A stretch of DNA of 5,555 nt. Origin: Planctomycetota bacterium. Lineage in GTDB: Bacteria; Planctomycetota; SZUA-567. The translations under genes were made by a program, and so were the position numbers. The DNA lies in assembly GCA_020861125.1 (NCBI GenBank), contig JAJBSZ010000092.1, positions 1 through 5,555 on the forward strand, read 5' to 3'. Shown here in pieces: positions 4,291-5,555 of this stretch. Below the pieces are notes generated by a model. The model made no database searches, had not been told where the DNA came from, and saw only the letters and a list, made by a program, of their open reading frames with translations. Position 1 is the stretch's first letter, and each line of letters begins with the position of its first letter.

Positions 4291-5555
4291 TTAGGCGGCA
4301 CTGTCCTCGTACTGGAGGTTATACAGGTTATGGTAGATGCCGCCGGACCGCATGAGCTCCTGGTGGGTGCCAACCTCCTTCACCATCCCGTCGGCGATGA
4401 CCGCGATGCGATCGGCATTTTTGATGGTGGAGAGCCGGTGGGCCACCACCAGGGTGGTGCGGCCGGACGAGAGATCGTCCAGGGCCGACTGGATCAATAC
4501 CTCGGTGGTGTTATCGAGAGCGCTGGTGGCCTCATCCAGGATCAGGATGGCGGGATTCTTCAGGAAGACCCGCGCGATACTCAAACGCTGCTTCTGCCCG
4601 CCGGACAACCGGACGCCCCGCTCGCCGATCACCGTGTCGTAGCCGTGTTCCAGCGACTCGATGTAGTCGTGGATATTGGCTCGCTTGGCCGCCGCCACCA
4701 CCTCCGCCTGGCTGGCGTCCAGCCGGCCGTAGAGGATATTGTCCCGGATGCTGGCGTTAAACAGGTACACATCCTGCTGGACGATGCCGATGTTGCGACG
4801 CAAGGAATCAAACTTGATATCGTTGATATTCATGCCGTCCAGAAGGATCTCGCCGGAATCAATACGGTAAAAATTGGGAATGAGATGACATATGGTGGTC
4901 TTGCCGCCGCCGGAGGGACCCACCAGCGCCACGGTCTCGCCGGCCTGGATGGAGAGGGTGACGCCGGATAGCACCGCCCCCTCCTCGTCATAGGCGAAAT
5001 CCACATTGCGGAATTCGATGTCACCGTTGATCTGGCCCACAGCCACCGCAGCCGGGTTTTCATATTCCGGCGGCTGATCGAGGATCTCGAGAAAGCGCTC
5101 GAAGCCGGCCACGCCGTTCTGGTATTGTTCGGTGAAATTGATCATGGTGGTCAGGGGAGCGATAAACAGGTTGATGGAGACGATAAAGGCGGAATAGTCG
5201 CCAAAGCTGATGCTGCCGCGGTAGAGGAACAGCCCGCCCGCCATCAGCACGATGACATTGAAAACGTCGGTGATGAAGGCGGTGGAGGAATGGAAGGCCC
5301 CCATGGCGCGATAGGCGTCGCGTTTCGACTGGACGAATTCCCGGTTGCCGACTTCGAACTTTTCCGCCTCCTTGTCGGCGTTGACGTAGGCTTTGGTCAC
5401 CCGGATGCCCGAAATGCTGTTTTCCAGGGAAGCATTGATGGTGGCGACGCTTTGCTTACTGGCGGTAAAGGCGCGCTTCATCCGCTTGCGATACCGGAGA
5501 GACACCAGGGCCAGGAGCGGCACGCAGGCGAAGATGATCAGGGTCAGGACCGGAT
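4291..5555 (-). CDS. ABC exporter half-transporter, permease-ATPase fusion (MsbA-like), 5' end outside window
   Basis: About 420 C-terminal residues of a type I ABC exporter are visible, roughly the last 70% of a usual 580-600-residue half-transporter. In order: a membrane segment corresponding to TM4 (VLTLIIFACVPLLALVSL), the cytoplasmic loop SLENSISGIRVTKAY typical of exporters, TM5 (about 5280-5215, VFNVIVLMAGGLFLYRG), TM6 (SINLFIAPLTTMINF), and a full nucleotide-binding domain. That domain has Walker A GPSGGGKTT, Q-loop VQQDVYLF, signature LSGGQKQR, Walker B ILILDEATSALD with the catalytic Glu, and H-loop AHRLST. All ATPase motifs are intact, so it should be active as a dimer in the inner membrane. 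Substrate (lipid, peptide or drug) cannot be inferred; MsbA-like is a family label, not a lipid A claim. The frame is open through the window edge: the codon at 5523-5521 is an internal GTG, and real coding continues past 5555. The gene stops with TAA, 120 bases before argJ. Confidence 0.93.
   Translation of the reverse strand, partial: PVLTLIIFACVPLLALVSLRYRKRMKRAFTASKQSVATINASLENSISGIRVTKAYVNADKEAEKFEVGNREFVQSKRDAYRAMGAFHSSTAFITDVFNVIVLMAGGLFLYRGSISFGDYSAFIVSINLFIAPLTTMINFTEQYQNGVAGFERFLEILDQPPEYENPAAVAVGQINGDIEFRNVDFAYDEEGAVLSGVTLSIQAGETVALVGPSGGGKTTICHLIPNFYRIDSGEILLDGMNINDIKFDSLRRNIGIVQQDVYLFNASIRDNILYGRLDASQAEVVAAAKRANIHDYIESLEHGYDTVIGERGVRLSGGQKQRLSIARVFLKNPAILILDEATSALDNTTEVLIQSALDDLSSGRTTLVVAHRLSTIKNADRIAVIADGMVKEVGTHQELMRSGGIYHNLYNLQYEDSAA

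Overview
The window is a GC-rich bacterial chromosomal segment. All five recognisable genes lie on the minus strand, so transcription runs from high to low coordinates: ABC exporter (3' part), argJ, miaA, a ParA/Soj-type ATPase, and a DinG-type exonuclease-helicase. The genes are tightly packed and look like core chromosome. I see no transposase, integrase, tRNA, rRNA, CRISPR array or phage gene. The MiaA and ParA sequences recall Planctomycetota (Phycisphaerae-like) or another GC-rich environmental Gram-negative lineage. That impression comes from family resemblance alone and is weak to moderate.

Layout in transcription order: (1) 5555-4291, the C-terminal two thirds of an ABC exporter half-molecule, with its 5' end outside the window. 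(2) A 120-base gap (4171-4290) holding a plausible sigma70-type promoter and a strong Shine-Dalgarno for argJ. (3) argJ (4170-2959), the ornithine/glutamate acetyltransferase of arginine synthesis. Its stop overlaps the GTG start of (4) miaA (2962-1997), the tRNA A37 dimethylallyltransferase, in a 4-base GTGA junction, so the two are probably translationally coupled. (5) A 178-base gap (1819-1996) with an 11-base direct repeat, a good promoter, and a 12-bp perfect inverted repeat lying between that promoter and the next start codon. (6) parA (1818-925). (7) A 55-base gap, then the DinG-like gene (from 869 to beyond base 1), whose N-terminal DEDDh exonuclease domain is complete.

Two features stand out. 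First, the DinG-like gene has one in-frame TAG (366-368) exactly between its exonuclease and helicase parts. The reading frame continues in the same phase into a well conserved DinG Q motif and Walker A, so this looks like a single nonsense change, a recoded amber, or a sequence error in a fusion gene. Second, the parA leader contains an intrinsic-terminator-like hairpin between promoter and ribosome binding site, and the same palindrome also fits a CRP-family operator core. This suggests parA expression is conditionally attenuated or repressed.

Apart from the probable argJ-miaA operon, the genes share no single pathway: export, arginine synthesis, tRNA modification, chromosome or cargo positioning, and DNA repair. 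I do not see a clearly novel multi-gene system. The items most worth checking are the amber codon and the parA leader.
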